Shown: in pieces, positions 18,169 through 26,034 of the stretch
Layout of the letters: the number at the start of each line of letters is the position of its first letter
How positions within the stretch are numbered: position 1 is the stretch's first letter
NCBI GenBank assembly: GCA_020247085.1
Contig: JADCJJ010000570.1
Span: 1-38,921, forward strand
Source: Myxococcaceae bacterium
GTDB lineage: Bacteria; Myxococcota; Myxococcia; Myxococcales; Myxococcaceae
Length of the DNA stretch: 38,921 nt
Reading direction: 5' to 3'
Position numbers and translations under genes: made by a program
The notes under the pieces: model-generated
What the model was told of the DNA's origin: nothing
The model's database searches: none
What the model saw: the letters and a program-made list of their open reading frames with translations, nothing else

Positions 18169-18654
18169 TCAGAACGGGCCGCCGAGGGTGAAGCCACCGC
18201 CTCCCTGCGGGAGGGCGAAGAATGACACCCTGGGCTGCAGCGTGGCCCCTGCGATGGAACGGCCGATGAGCATGCCGCCGCCGACGCTCACGCACCCCAT
18301 CATGAGGATGCTCGCGCCCCACGAGACGAGGTTGTCTCCGCGCTGCGGCTCGAAGATGGTCACCAGCGTAACGGCGGTCACGACGAGACCGACACCCAGT
18401 GGAACGAGAGCCCACCAGCTCATCTTCGGCGCTTCACCCCTCGAGGCCTCGACCTCGACCGCTGAGCCTGCCAGCAGAGCGACACCGAGCCCCGTCACCA
18501 TCATGGACGCCGCGTTCAAGCCAAAACCAATCGCTCGCCCTGTGCCTCCGAGAGCCAGGAGCATGGTCGTAGGCCCGGGCCAGGCGGCTCCCAGGCCCGC
18601 CACCAACGGGCTGAGCCCCCAGAACCGCTGCTTCACCGGCGCCGGGTCCGACAT
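18169..18654 (-). CDS. Small multi-pass membrane protein, unknown function
   Basis: The 161-residue protein has about four hydrophobic helices (around residues 12-32, 42-66, 78-100 and 108-130) and a glycine-rich hydrophobic C-terminus ending in G-G-G-G-F-T-L-G-G-P-F. No family was recognised. The start ATG at 18654 shares a base with the stop codon of the TPR/PEGA gene (TGATG), a typical coupled junction; this makes a frameshift between the two frames unnecessary. It is probably the last surviving member of a small operon that began with the broken Ser/Thr kinase. Confidence 0.55.
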   Translation of the reverse strand: MSDPAPVKQRFWGLSPLVAGLGAAWPGPTTMLLALGGTGRAIGFGLNAASMMVTGLGVALLAGSAVEVEASRGEAPKMSWWALVPLGVGLVVTAVTLVTIFEPQRGDNLVSWGASILMMGCVSVGGGMLIGRSIAGATLQPRVSFFALPQGGGGFTLGGPF

Positions 18655-19274
18655 CAGCCTCGCGCTGCGGCCCGGCGCTGCGTCGTCCGCCGCGAGCGCT
18701 TGCGGCACACGCTGTGTCTCGAGGCGACCGCCGACGGGCGCTCCACTGGCGCCGCCAGCTCGACCGCCCGCGGCTCACCGATTCGAACCAGCACCTCGGC
18801 CCGCATCGCGGGCGTTCCGGGCGCTCCCGCCTCGAGCACGTTCCGGCCGATGGAGATGCGGGTGGTGAGCGGCAGCGGGCCGAAGTCGACGCCGCCGATG
18901 CGGAGCGTCACGCCAGAGCCCGTCGAGGACACCGCCAGCGAACCGGGCGGCAGCGCCTCGCGTGCCTGCTCGAGCAGCGCCAGCGCCGCGGGCGGCGTGC
19001 GTGACGTGTCGAGCTGCCGGGCGGCATCGGCCATCAGCGCCTGCGACAGGGCGGCGTGCGCCTCGTCCTTCTTCCCAACCGCGAGCAGCACCAGCCCCCG
19101 GAGCACCTGGAGCTTCGACACCTCGAGCGTGCCCTTCGCCGTGACGAGCGCGGCATCGGGCGCCTTCAACGCCGCGGCCAGCCCTCCATCGGCGTACAGC
19201 GCCTCGGCCTCGGCGAGCGACTGGGACAACGCCACCGCAGGGACCAGCGCGCCCTCGATGATGAGCGCTCTCAT
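18654..19274 (-). CDS. TPR-like protein with PEGA-like C-terminal domain
   Basis: This is a 206-residue protein. Residues 1-110 are helical and Ala/Leu-rich with TPR spacing (L-Y-A-D-G-G-L-A-A-A-L; L-R-G-L-V-L-L-A-V-G-K-K-D-E-A-H-A-A-L). Residues about 112-180 resemble a PEGA domain (G-S-L-A-V-S-S-T-G-S-G-V-T-L-R-I-G-G-V-D-F-G in short, then R-N-V-L-E-A-G-A-P-G). The last 20 or so residues are basic and may be frame-altered. The start overlaps the stop of the kinase/PEGA frame as ATGA, so the two genes were once one operon. A short hydrophobic N-terminus (A-L-I-I-E-G-A-L-V-P-A-V-A-L-S) could be a weak signal sequence. It is probably periplasmic or membrane-associated, partner of a kinase that is now broken. 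Confidence 0.5.
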   Translation of the reverse strand: MRALIIEGALVPAVALSQSLAEAEALYADGGLAAALKAPDAALVTAKGTLEVSKLQVLRGLVLLAVGKKDEAHAALSQALMADAARQLDTSRTPPAALALLEQAREALPPGSLAVSSTGSGVTLRIGGVDFGPLPLTTRISIGRNVLEAGAPGTPAMRAEVLVRIGEPRAVELAAPVERPSAVASRHSVCRKRSRRTTQRRAAARG

Positions 19275-20100
19275 CTCTTCAGCTCCGCGAGGACCTTCTG
19301 CGGTGTTCCCGCGACGACGACGATGTCGCGTGACACCCGGACACCGCCAGGGCCGTGGAACACGATGGTGTGACGCCCCGCGGGGAGCTTCACCTCGAAG
19401 GGCGTGGCCTGGTGGCGCAGCCCGTCGATGTCGACGAACGCCGGCACCAGCCCCCCATTGGCCTTCGCCGCGAACGTCACCTCCGCCGAGCGCGGTGCAT
19501 CATCGCCGGTCGCCGTCGGCTCCGCCGATGCCACTGCCCCGGGCGGCTTCGCCGGCTCCGTCGCCTTCACCGGGGCTTCCGGCGTCGCCACCGCGCTCGG
19601 CTTCCCGGGAGTTTCACCCTGCACCGGCTCCGTCGCCCTCACCGGCGCCTCCGGCGTCGCCGCCGCGACGGTCTTCACTGGAGCTCCATTCGGCGCCGGG
19701 GCTCCGGCCTGTACCGGCTCCACCGCCTTCGCTTGCGCACCCGCCTGCCGTTGAACGGCAGCCCGTCGTGACGGCATACCGCGTAGATGGGCACCAGGTT
19801 CAGGTGGTCGAGCCGCGCCATGATGCGCACCTCGGACTCGAAGCGCGCCACCAGCTCGGGCTCGCTCGTGAGGTGCTTCGACAACATCGTGATGGCGACG
19901 CGACGCCCGAGGTCCAGGTCGTAGCCGACGTGAACGGTGCCCATGCCGCCCCGCCCCAGCTCACGCTCGAGGCGCCCCTTGCCGTCGATGATCTCCACCG
20001 CGCCATGGCGCGCGCTGGCGGCCGTCCGCCCCTCCCAGCCGCAGGCCGGCCAGGAGACGGCGCCGCGCTCGAGCTTCGTCCGGCAAGCGGGGCAGCCCAT
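19271..20100 (-). pseudogene. Broken Ser/Thr protein kinase with PEGA C-terminus
   Basis: From the ATG at 20100 the frame encodes a degenerate zinc ribbon (C-P-A-C ... W-P-A-C-G-W), then a kinase N-lobe with glycine loop G-R-G-G-M-G-T-V and R-F-E-S-E-V-R-I-M-A-R-L-D-H. The VAIK lysine is replaced (V-A-I-T). The homology stops after L-V-P-I-Y-A-V-C-R-H-D-G-L-P-F, and that frame ends at 19675. The second frame (to 19271, different by one base) carries a Pro/Ala linker with two copies of an A-T-P-E-A-P-V-x-A-T-E-P repeat and a PEGA domain (F-V-D-I-D-G; L-P-A-G-R-H-T-I-V-F). The rest of the kinase domain, with HRD and DFG motifs, is absent. A deletion plus frameshift has fused the two ends, so it is non-functional as a kinase. 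The PEGA part could still be translated. Confidence 0.72.
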
Positions 20101-20198
20101 CGGCACGGACTCCACCAGCTGGAGGCCGCCGCTCCACGCGGCGGCACAGACCAGGGGCACGCTGTGGACCAGGAGGCGCCCCCCCGGCATACGGGCGT

Positions 20199-20211
20199 GT
20201 CAGCCCCTGAC
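20199..20211. promoter_or_regulatory. Short inverted repeat in the divergent kinase/lipoprotein intergenic region
   Basis: A perfect five-base inverted repeat (GTCAG-CCC-CTGAC) sits 27 bp before the lipoprotein ATG, just upstream of a weak minus-10-like CATAGG. It could be an operator or chance at this GC content. Confidence 0.22.
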
Positions 20212-20237
20212 GCTTGGGCATAGGCTCGAGCGCCGTC

Positions 20238-20645
20238 ATGTACCGGGCCCTGCACACCGTCCTCGTCACCGCGGCCCTCGGCTGCGGCATGCCGATGAGC
20301 GCACCGCCCCGGGCCAGCGCCCCGTGCTCCCAGGAGAACGTCGGCGAGTGCGAGTCGCAGACGCGCCTGCTGGTGTGCCGCGGTCGGGCCTGGCAGGTGT
20401 TGAGCGACTGCAAGGGGCCCCGGGGCTGTTCGAAGAGCGGTGACACCGTCGACTGCGACACGAGCCTCAACGGCCTCGGCGACCGCTGCGCCTCACCCGG
20501 GCGCGTCCGCTGCGACCCCGATGGCGGGCTCCAGATTCTCAGGTGCCTGAGCGACGGCCTGCTCGGCCTCGAGCTGAGTTGCCCGCGCATGAGCGGGGTG
20601 CAGACGGCCTGCGTCGCCTCGGACGCCGGCCTGACCTGCGAGTGA
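20238..20645 (+). CDS. Cysteine-rich putative lipoprotein
   Basis: The 135-residue protein has a short hydrophobic leader (MYRALHTVLVTAALGCG) ending at a cysteine at residue 16, compatible with an imperfect lipobox (A-L-G-C). Twelve further cysteines are spread over the mature part in regularly spaced C-x(n)-C units (for example E-N-V-G-E-C-E; L-V-C-R-G; S-D-C-K-G; R-C-D-P-D-G-G). This suggests a compact disulphide-bonded extracytoplasmic domain, a type common in myxobacterial surface proteins. No family was recognised. I chose the ATG at 20238 because it begins the signal sequence; an in-frame upstream start at 20214 adds eight non-signal residues. It diverges from the broken kinase gene. 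Confidence 0.62.
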   Translation: MYRALHTVLVTAALGCGMPMSAPPRASAPCSQENVGECESQTRLLVCRGRAWQVLSDCKGPRGCSKSGDTVDCDTSLNGLGDRCASPGRVRCDPDGGLQILRCLSDGLLGLELSCPRMSGVQTACVASDAGLTCE

Positions 20646-20959
20646 AGCCTCGCTCGTGCGAGACCGACGCCCTCGCCGTCGGGACCCGGCGCCCACCGGC
20701 CAGGAGGCCCCGACGACGGGCTACCGCGCGCGCGAACCGTGACGCCTCGGGTGGCGACCCCGGGCGTGCCAAGGCGCTGTGCGTCGACATGCCAGGGCAC
20801 GACGCCGTGCCAGGCGCCTTCGTCACGACCACGCGCTGAGCACCGCCAGGCCTGAGCGCGAGGCCTCGGGGAGGCCTCCGTCACAACCGCACTCCAGGCG
20901 TCCACACGTGCGAGGGCGACGCCCGGCGCCAGCACCTACGCGCTCTCACGGCCCGGGAC
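20646..20959. other. Intergenic stretch, no gene recognised
   Basis: This 314-bp gap separates the lipoprotein stop from the carH stop, so both flanking genes end here. I see no coding frame of convincing quality, no RNA gene and only a weak hairpin just after the lipoprotein gene (TCGC-TCGT-GCGA near 20653) without a T-run. It may hold terminators for both sides. Confidence 0.4.
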
Positions 20960-21862
20960 TCACCCCAGCAGCGCGTCCCACTCCTGCGCGCTCGCCACCA
21001 CCTTCGCCCCCAGGCCCTCGACGATGGCCCGGTGCGTCTCGGCCGCGCGGCCACCGATGATGAACCGCACGCCCTCGCCGCGCTCCTGCAGCAACTCCAC
21101 GAGCGTCTGGCGGAAGACGTCAGCCCCCTCGTCGTTGGCGACTGACAGTGCCACCAACTGCGGCTGCGTCACCCGCACCACCCGCGCGAGGTGCTCCGCC
21201 GGCGTGCGCGCGCCGAGGAAGGTGACGCGCCAGCCCGCGTGGCGGAAGCGCAGCGCGGCCCCCATCAGCCCCAGCTCGTGCTCGTCTCGCGGGAAGCACG
21301 CGCACACCACGTGCTGCTTCGTACGCCGCGGCGCCTGGTGCAGCAGCGCCACCACCCGCTGCCGCGCCGCCTGCGTGACGAGGTGCTCCTCGGCGATGGT
21401 GAGGTTGCCCGCGTGCCACCGCTCGCCGACCTCGCGCTGCAGCGGCGCCAGCACCTCTTCGAAGAACGCCACCGGCGGCATCGACGCCATCGCCTCGTCG
21501 AGCACCTGCTCGACCGACTGCTGGTCGAGCCGCTCGGCCGCCACCAGAATCTCCTGACGCCAGCGGTCCGTCTGGCCGGCCTTCGGGGCCCGCAGCGCGC
21601 CCCGCTCCGCCCGCTCCAGCGCCTCCTTCACGTCGCGCTTGATGCTCGGCAGCAGCTTCACCGCCTCTGCGATGGAGACCCCCTCTTCGGTGAGCTGCTT
21701 CAGCCGCTTCAGCACCGCGATGTCGCCCTCGGTGTAGGCGCGGTAACCCGACGGCGTGCGCCGGGGCTTGAGCACCCCGTAGCGGCGCTCCCAGGCCCGA
21801 ATGAGCCCCTCCGAGACGCCGCTCATCTCGGCGGCCACGTTGATGCGGTACGTGCGCTCCAT
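20960..21862 (-). CDS. carH: MerR-family B12-dependent photoreceptor/repressor, CarH type
   Basis: The 300-residue protein has a MerR winged-helix at 1-72 (Y-R-I-N-V-A-A-E-M-S-G-V, R-A-W-E-R-R-Y-G). It continues with a helical-bundle cobalamin cap at about 100-180 and a Rossmann-like B12 domain at about 183-300. Its light-sensing residues match Thermus CarH at a constant offset of 18. These are W149 (W131), H150 (H132, the ligand after photolysis), E159-H160 (E141-H142) and H195 (H177) inside D193-E-H195-E-L-G. In the dark, adenosylcobalamin should support a DNA-binding tetramer that represses the crt operon; light would release it. It is the last gene of the crt operon, coupled to the acyltransferase by TGATG. 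M. xanthus has two paralogues (carA and carH) at this place; only one is seen here, and residue conservation favours carH. Confidence 0.92.
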   Translation of the reverse strand: MERTYRINVAAEMSGVSEGLIRAWERRYGVLKPRRTPSGYRAYTEGDIAVLKRLKQLTEEGVSIAEAVKLLPSIKRDVKEALERAERGALRAPKAGQTDRWRQEILVAAERLDQQSVEQVLDEAMASMPPVAFFEEVLAPLQREVGERWHAGNLTIAEEHLVTQAARQRVVALLHQAPRRTKQHVVCACFPRDEHELGLMGAALRFRHAGWRVTFLGARTPAEHLARVVRVTQPQLVALSVANDEGADVFRQTLVELLQERGEGVRFIIGGRAAETHRAIVEGLGAKVVASAQEWDALLG

Positions 21863-22590
21863 CACGACTGCGCCGCGTGCGGCTGACGCGGGCCCTCCCC
21901 GGTGACGACCTTCGGCTCCTCGAGCCGGCGCACGGCGTCCCAGCGCTCCTGCACGCCGGTACGCCCCCGCACCACGCAGCGGAAGCCGTCGGTCGACCTC
22001 GCCGCCGACACCCGCTGGTACACCTCGTCGAGCGAGCGCTCGAAGCGCGCGAGGTCGCCGGGCTCGTGCGGCGCGCCCACCTCGACGAGCACGTCCGGGT
22101 GCTCGTGCTCGAGGAAGGCGTAGCGCACCGCGATGGGCACCGCCGGCTTCTTCGACGAGCGCGCGAGCACCTCGACGCCGCGCGAGAGCGGCCCGAGCGG
22201 CCCCTGCCCGGCGCGGATCTCTCCCTGAGGGAAGATGATGACGCACGCGCCGGGCCGCGACAGCACGGCCTTCGCGTACTTCAACGTCTCGACGGCGCTG
22301 CGCGGGTCGCCCCGCCTGATGCTGAAGGCGCCGATGCGCGTGTGGAACGGGTAACGCGCCAGGTTCTGCTCCTCCATCACCGCGTACGAGTCCCACCCGG
22401 CCACCTGCCCCAACTGGTGCGCGACGAAGCCGTCCCAGAAGCTCGAGTGGTTGAGGTACGCGACGAGGCCACCCTGCGACGACGGCAGCTCGCCCCGTAC
22501 CCACAGGCCGCGAAAGGCGCTGCGCACCTTGCGGCCGATGTACCAGTCGATGACGCGGGTGAAGAGCCCGCCCTTGGCGTCTTTGATCAC
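21862..22590 (-). CDS. PlsC-like acyltransferase of carotenoid operon
   Basis: The 242-residue protein has the acyltransferase motif N-H48-S-S-F-W-D53 (HX4D) and a glycerophosphate-type block I-I-F-P-Q-G-E-I-R. Basic and hydrophobic regions suggest peripheral membrane attachment. PlsC-fold enzymes acylate lysophospholipids, but related ones esterify carotenoid sugars. Next to a glycosyltransferase in a crt operon, the best role is adding a fatty acid to the carotenoid glucoside. The GTG start at 22590 overlaps the preceding stop as GTGA and has a good ribosome-binding site (GGGGGAGG). Its stop overlaps the carH start. The substrate is inferred from context only. Confidence 0.8.
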   Translation of the reverse strand: MIKDAKGGLFTRVIDWYIGRKVRSAFRGLWVRGELPSSQGGLVAYLNHSSFWDGFVAHQLGQVAGWDSYAVMEEQNLARYPFHTRIGAFSIRRGDPRSAVETLKYAKAVLSRPGACVIIFPQGEIRAGQGPLGPLSRGVEVLARSSKKPAVPIAVRYAFLEHEHPDVLVEVGAPHEPGDLARFERSLDEVYQRVSAARSTDGFRCVVRGRTGVQERWDAVRRLEEPKVVTGEGPRQPHAAQS

Positions 22591-23735
22591 GAAGCCTCCC
22601 CCGACGACGGCAGGGCCTCCATGCGCCCCCCGGCCTTGAGCGCGAAGCGGCGCCCACGCCACTGCACGGTGCTGCCCTGCCGCAGCGCATTCAGCCACGC
22701 CGCCCACAGCAGCACCTCGGCCATCAACCACTCGAAGCGCAGCCCGCCGCGGCCGTCCTGGGTGTTGGCGAGCGTGATGCGCGCTGCCACCAGGAAGCAC
22801 AGCGCGATCGCCACCCCGGGCGTCGCCACCACCGACGCCAGCACCATCAGCGCCGGCGTGGGCGCGAACAGCAGCGGAACCGACGGGAAGAGCGCGCCGC
22901 GGTGCGCCCGGAGCACCTGCATCCATCGGGTGAAGCGCTCGACGACGGCCGACACCGCCACCGCGTCGGCCTGGGGCACCCGCGCCACCGCCCTCGCCAA
23001 GGCCACCGGCTGCCCCTGCTCGTGCAGCACCGCCGCCAGCTCGAGGTCCTCGCCGATGCAGTCGCCCAGCTTCACCAGCTCGGCGGCCGCGCGGGGAGAC
23101 AGCGCCAGCGCCTTGCCGCAGATGGCCGGCGCCCCGGCGGACATGACGTCGAGCACCTCGAAGGCATGGTGCGACTGCACCAGCAGGCCGCGCACGCACC
23201 GGCCGCCGAACGACTCCGAGACGTCCGGCCGCGGCGCCGCCGAGGCCGCCGCCGCGCCGGCCGCCAGCTCGTCCACCAGCGCGGTGACGAGGGCCGCGTC
23301 GACCCGCACGTCGGCGTCGACGCACAGCACCACCTGGTCGAGCGTGCCGGTGAGCGCGTCGGGCCGCTCATCGGGCGTCTCTTCGCGGGGCCCCTGGGCC
23401 CCGGTGTCGAGCGAGGCCAGCGCATAGGCGATGTGCCCCACCTTGCGGTTGCGCGTCAGCGGATCCGAGGCGAGCCAGCGCACGTTGGCCGACGCGAGCC
23501 GCGGGCGGAAGGGCGACACCACCACGTGCGTCAGCTCGCCCGGGTAGTCGATGGGCGTCGCGAGGTTCTCGAGCTCGAGCGGCGTCGGCGCGTCGACGGG
23601 GCGAATGAGCAGCACCCGCGGGCGGCGCCGCACCCGCGCCGACGGGGCCGGCCGCCGCCAGACGCGCAGGCGGTAGACGGCCACCGCCGAGAAGAGGCCC
23701 GCGACGATGGCCCAGACTGCGACGAAGGTGCTCAT
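22587..23735 (-). CDS. Family 2 glycosyltransferase (ceramide-glucosyltransferase-like), carotenoid operon
   Basis: The 382-residue protein has an N-terminal membrane helix (about 3-22), a GT-A catalytic domain and two or three C-terminal helices (about 285-345). Motifs seen are L-I-R-P-V-D, a D-x-D in C-V-D-A-D-V-R, G-E-D-L-E-L-A (the catalytic-base region) and R-W-M-Q-V-L-R for the (Q/R)xxRW-like segment. This plan fits GT21/HpnI-type transferases that use UDP-glucose on lipid acceptors. In this operon it most likely glycosylates the hydroxyl made by CrtC. The ATG start at 23735 overlaps the crtC stop as ATGA. Confidence 0.82.
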   Translation of the reverse strand: MSTFVAVWAIVAGLFSAVAVYRLRVWRRPAPSARVRRRPRVLLIRPVDAPTPLELENLATPIDYPGELTHVVVSPFRPRLASANVRWLASDPLTRNRKVGHIAYALASLDTGAQGPREETPDERPDALTGTLDQVVLCVDADVRVDAALVTALVDELAAGAAAASAAPRPDVSESFGGRCVRGLLVQSHHAFEVLDVMSAGAPAICGKALALSPRAAAELVKLGDCIGEDLELAAVLHEQGQPVALARAVARVPQADAVAVSAVVERFTRWMQVLRAHRGALFPSVPLLFAPTPALMVLASVVATPGVAIALCFLVAARITLANTQDGRGGLRFEWLMAEVLLWAAWLNALRQGSTVQWRGRRFALKAGGRMEALPSSGEAS

Positions 23736-24613
23736 GACTCGGCCTTCCCCAAGGCGCCAGCGGCGCCAGACGTTCCGTGAAACCGCTCGAAGTCCGCCAC
23801 CTCGGCGAAGGCGTGCCCCCCGCCGTCGCTCGCCTCGAGGCGCGCGTAGAAGGGCGAGGACTCGAGGGCCGTCGGCGCCCCACCCAGCCCCAGCTCCCGC
23901 GGCACCGACAGCCCCCAGCTCGACCGCTGCCTCGGGGAGGCCTCGTCGCGGCGAGACACCGAGAGCCGCCCGTCGGAGAGCTCGGCCACGATGGCCGGCG
24001 CGCCCCAGGGCCGCAGCCGCACGTCGGTGCGCTCGCCCCGGTGGGTGCGCACCTGGTCCCAGCCGCCGACGCCACCGGTGCCCAGCGGCACGTCGCCCGC
24101 GTGGCGGTCGTGCGCGCACAGGCCCTCGCGCGAGAGCTCGAGCGACGGCACCGACAGCCGCGCGACGCCCCGCAGGCACAGGGGCTGCCAGCGGTGCCGC
24201 TGGCCGACCACCACCAGGGCCTCGTCACCCGGCGGCGCGGCGGCGGTGACGTCGAGCCGCGCCTCGAGCGCCTCACCCCAGGCCCCGTGGGCGCTGGTGA
24301 CGCTCATCGAGAAGCCGTCGTCGCGGTAGCGCAGCGCCGAGCGCCCCAGCCGAAGCGTGCGCCCGTCGTCCTCGACGGAGACGGGCTGGTACTCGCTGAC
24401 GAGCCAGGCCACGCGCACGCCCTGCTGGTAGAGCGCGAAGTGCACCGCCGCGTGCTCGCGGGGCGCGCCGCCCTTCATGTGCGAGCCCGCGTACCGGCCC
24501 GAGAAGACGCTCCCCAGCATGAAGGCGAACAACGCCGTCACGTCGCCGGCGACGACGTCAGCCGAGTACCAGCGATAGGCGCCGCCCGGCGCGGGCACGT
24601 CGACGCGCGTCAC
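23732..24613 (-). CDS. crtC: Carotenoid 1,2-hydratase
   Basis: The 293-residue protein resembles CrtC (acyclic carotenoid hydratase), which adds water across the 1,2 double bond of the psi end group. Visible features are the N-terminal Y-R-W-Y-S-A-D-V and F-M-L-G-S-V-F-S segments, H-x-A-V-H-F-A-L-Y, and a predominantly beta fold with many tryptophans. The GTG start at 24613 overlaps the upstream desaturase stop (GTGA), and the stop overlaps the glycosyltransferase start. It provides the tertiary hydroxyl needed for glycosylation by the next gene. The family identification rests on pattern and on operon position. Confidence 0.85.
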   Translation of the reverse strand: MTRVDVPAPGGAYRWYSADVVAGDVTALFAFMLGSVFSGRYAGSHMKGGAPREHAAVHFALYQQGVRVAWLVSEYQPVSVEDDGRTLRLGRSALRYRDDGFSMSVTSAHGAWGEALEARLDVTAAAPPGDEALVVVGQRHRWQPLCLRGVARLSVPSLELSREGLCAHDRHAGDVPLGTGGVGGWDQVRTHRGERTDVRLRPWGAPAIVAELSDGRLSVSRRDEASPRQRSSWGLSVPRELGLGGAPTALESSPFYARLEASDGGGHAFAEVADFERFHGTSGAAGALGKAES

Positions 24614-26034
24614 GAGCGGCCTCCCAGGTGCGCAGCGGCGAGGCCGGCGGCGAAACGCCCCGACAGCATCACCAGGGGTACGCCCCCACCGGGGTGGGTA
24701 CCGCCGCCGGCGAAGAAGAGGCCCGGCACCGCGCCGCGAATCGCCGGCCGGCGGAAAGGGCCGAACCGACCGTGCGGCAGATAGCCGTAGATGGAGCCCC
24801 GCGGCGCACCCTTCTGCTGCAGGTCGACCGGCGTGCGCTCGGCCACCGCCGTCAGCGTTACGCCCTCGAGCTCAGGCGCCATCTCGCCCGCGCGTTGGCG
24901 GATGAAGCCCTCGAGCCTGCGTGCGTGCTCTGGCCAGCGCGCCTCTTCCCCCTCGGGCATCGGCGGTACGTTCACCATCGCGTAGAGCCCGCTGCGACCG
25001 GCCGGCGCCATCGTCTCGTCGGTGGCCGCCGGGTGGCAGAGGTGCACCGTCAGCTCGTCGGCCACGCGGCCGCGCCCGAGCGCGTCGAACTCCCGCGCGT
25101 AGTCCGCGGTGAAGAGAATGGTGTGGTGCGGCAGCGCCAGGCGCGCCGGCGCCTCGAACATCGCCACGTAGCCCGACATGGTGAGCGGCTGGTCGGCGCG
25201 GCCCTCGTGCTGCAGTGGGTCGGCGTTGACGACGACGGCGTCGAAGGCCCGCTCGTCGACGATGAACTCGGCCCCGCGCATCGACTGGGTGGCCTTGCGG
25301 CCCAGCACCACCTCGACGCCGTTGCGCCGCGCCGCCTGCTCGAGGCCGCGCACGATGCCGCCGAGGCCACCCACCGCGTGGTGCACCCCGAAGGCGCGCT
25401 CGATGTGGGCGATCATCGCGAAGGCCGCGTTGGCCTCGTAGGGCGAGGCGCCCGCGTAGGTGGCGAAGCGGCCGACGAACTGCCGCAGGTGGGGCCCGCG
25501 AAAGTGCGCCCGCGCCAGCGCGTCGAGCGTCGACAGCTTGAGGCCGGTGACGAGCGTCGACAGCCCGTTGCGCGCGGCCCGCGCCATGAACCCCATCATC
25601 GTCTCGTACGGCGCCTCGAGGTACGGCTGCCCCGCGGCGCGGTAGACGACCTCGGCCTCGCGGAAGAAGGCGCGCAGGGCCCTGCCGCCGCCGGGCTCGA
25701 GCGCCTCGGCCCCCTCGGCGGCCTGCTCGAGCGACTCCCAGCAGTCGAAGACGCGCCCGTCGGGCCAGCGGTACCGCGTCTGCAAGGGCACCCGCAGCAG
25801 GCGCGGCATCAGGTCTTCGGCGCCCAGCTCGGCGAAGGTGGCGCGCACCGTGTCGGGCATCGTCATCACCGTCGGCCCGGTGTCGAAGGTGAGCCCGCCC
25901 ACGCGCACCGAGCCCGCCTTGCCGCCCAGCGCGTCGGTGGCCTCGAAGAGCGTGACCCGGTGGCCCTGCCGGGCGAGCACGCCCGCGGCCGTCAGGCCAC
26001 CGATGCCTCCGCCGATGACGGCCACGCGCTTCAT
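24610..26034 (-). CDS. CrtI/CrtD-type carotenoid desaturase
   Basis: The 474-residue flavoprotein starts with V-I-G-G-G-I-G-G-L-T-A-A (residues 5-16). It includes the family's F-E-A-x-x-x-L-G-G-K-A-G block, F-D-T-G-P-T-V near residue 50 and the C-terminal F-F-A-G-G-G-T-H-P-G-G-G-V-P flavin/substrate motif. It could be a second phytoene/carotene desaturase (CrtIa role) or a CrtD-like 3,4-desaturase of hydroxylated carotenes. Its place directly before crtC fits either. The THPGGGVP sequence is shared by both groups, so the exact step is not decided. The ATG at 26034 overlaps the HMG-CoA reductase stop. Confidence 0.85.
   Translation of the reverse strand: MKRVAVIGGGIGGLTAAGVLARQGHRVTLFEATDALGGKAGSVRVGGLTFDTGPTVMTMPDTVRATFAELGAEDLMPRLLRVPLQTRYRWPDGRVFDCWESLEQAAEGAEALEPGGGRALRAFFREAEVVYRAAGQPYLEAPYETMMGFMARAARNGLSTLVTGLKLSTLDALARAHFRGPHLRQFVGRFATYAGASPYEANAAFAMIAHIERAFGVHHAVGGLGGIVRGLEQAARRNGVEVVLGRKATQSMRGAEFIVDERAFDAVVVNADPLQHEGRADQPLTMSGYVAMFEAPARLALPHHTILFTADYAREFDALGRGRVADELTVHLCHPAATDETMAPAGRSGLYAMVNVPPMPEGEEARWPEHARRLEGFIRQRAGEMAPELEGVTLTAVAERTPVDLQQKGAPRGSIYGYLPHGRFGPFRRPAIRGAVPGLFFAGGGTHPGGGVPLVMLSGRFAAGLAAAHLGGRS

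Noticed and set aside
18654-18708. Frameshift joining the TPR/PEGA protein to the downstream membrane protein
   Set aside because: An ATG at 18654 shares a base with the stop (TGATG), a normal coupled junction, so no error is needed.
19271-20100. Programmed frameshift making a functional kinase-PEGA protein
   Set aside because: The HRD and DFG regions are absent altogether and the VAIK lysine is lost, so a shift would not restore a kinase.
21877-23427. Long plus-strand frame opposite carH, acyltransferase and glycosyltransferase
   Set aside because: Composition is that of an antisense shadow, and it spans three well-supported genes.
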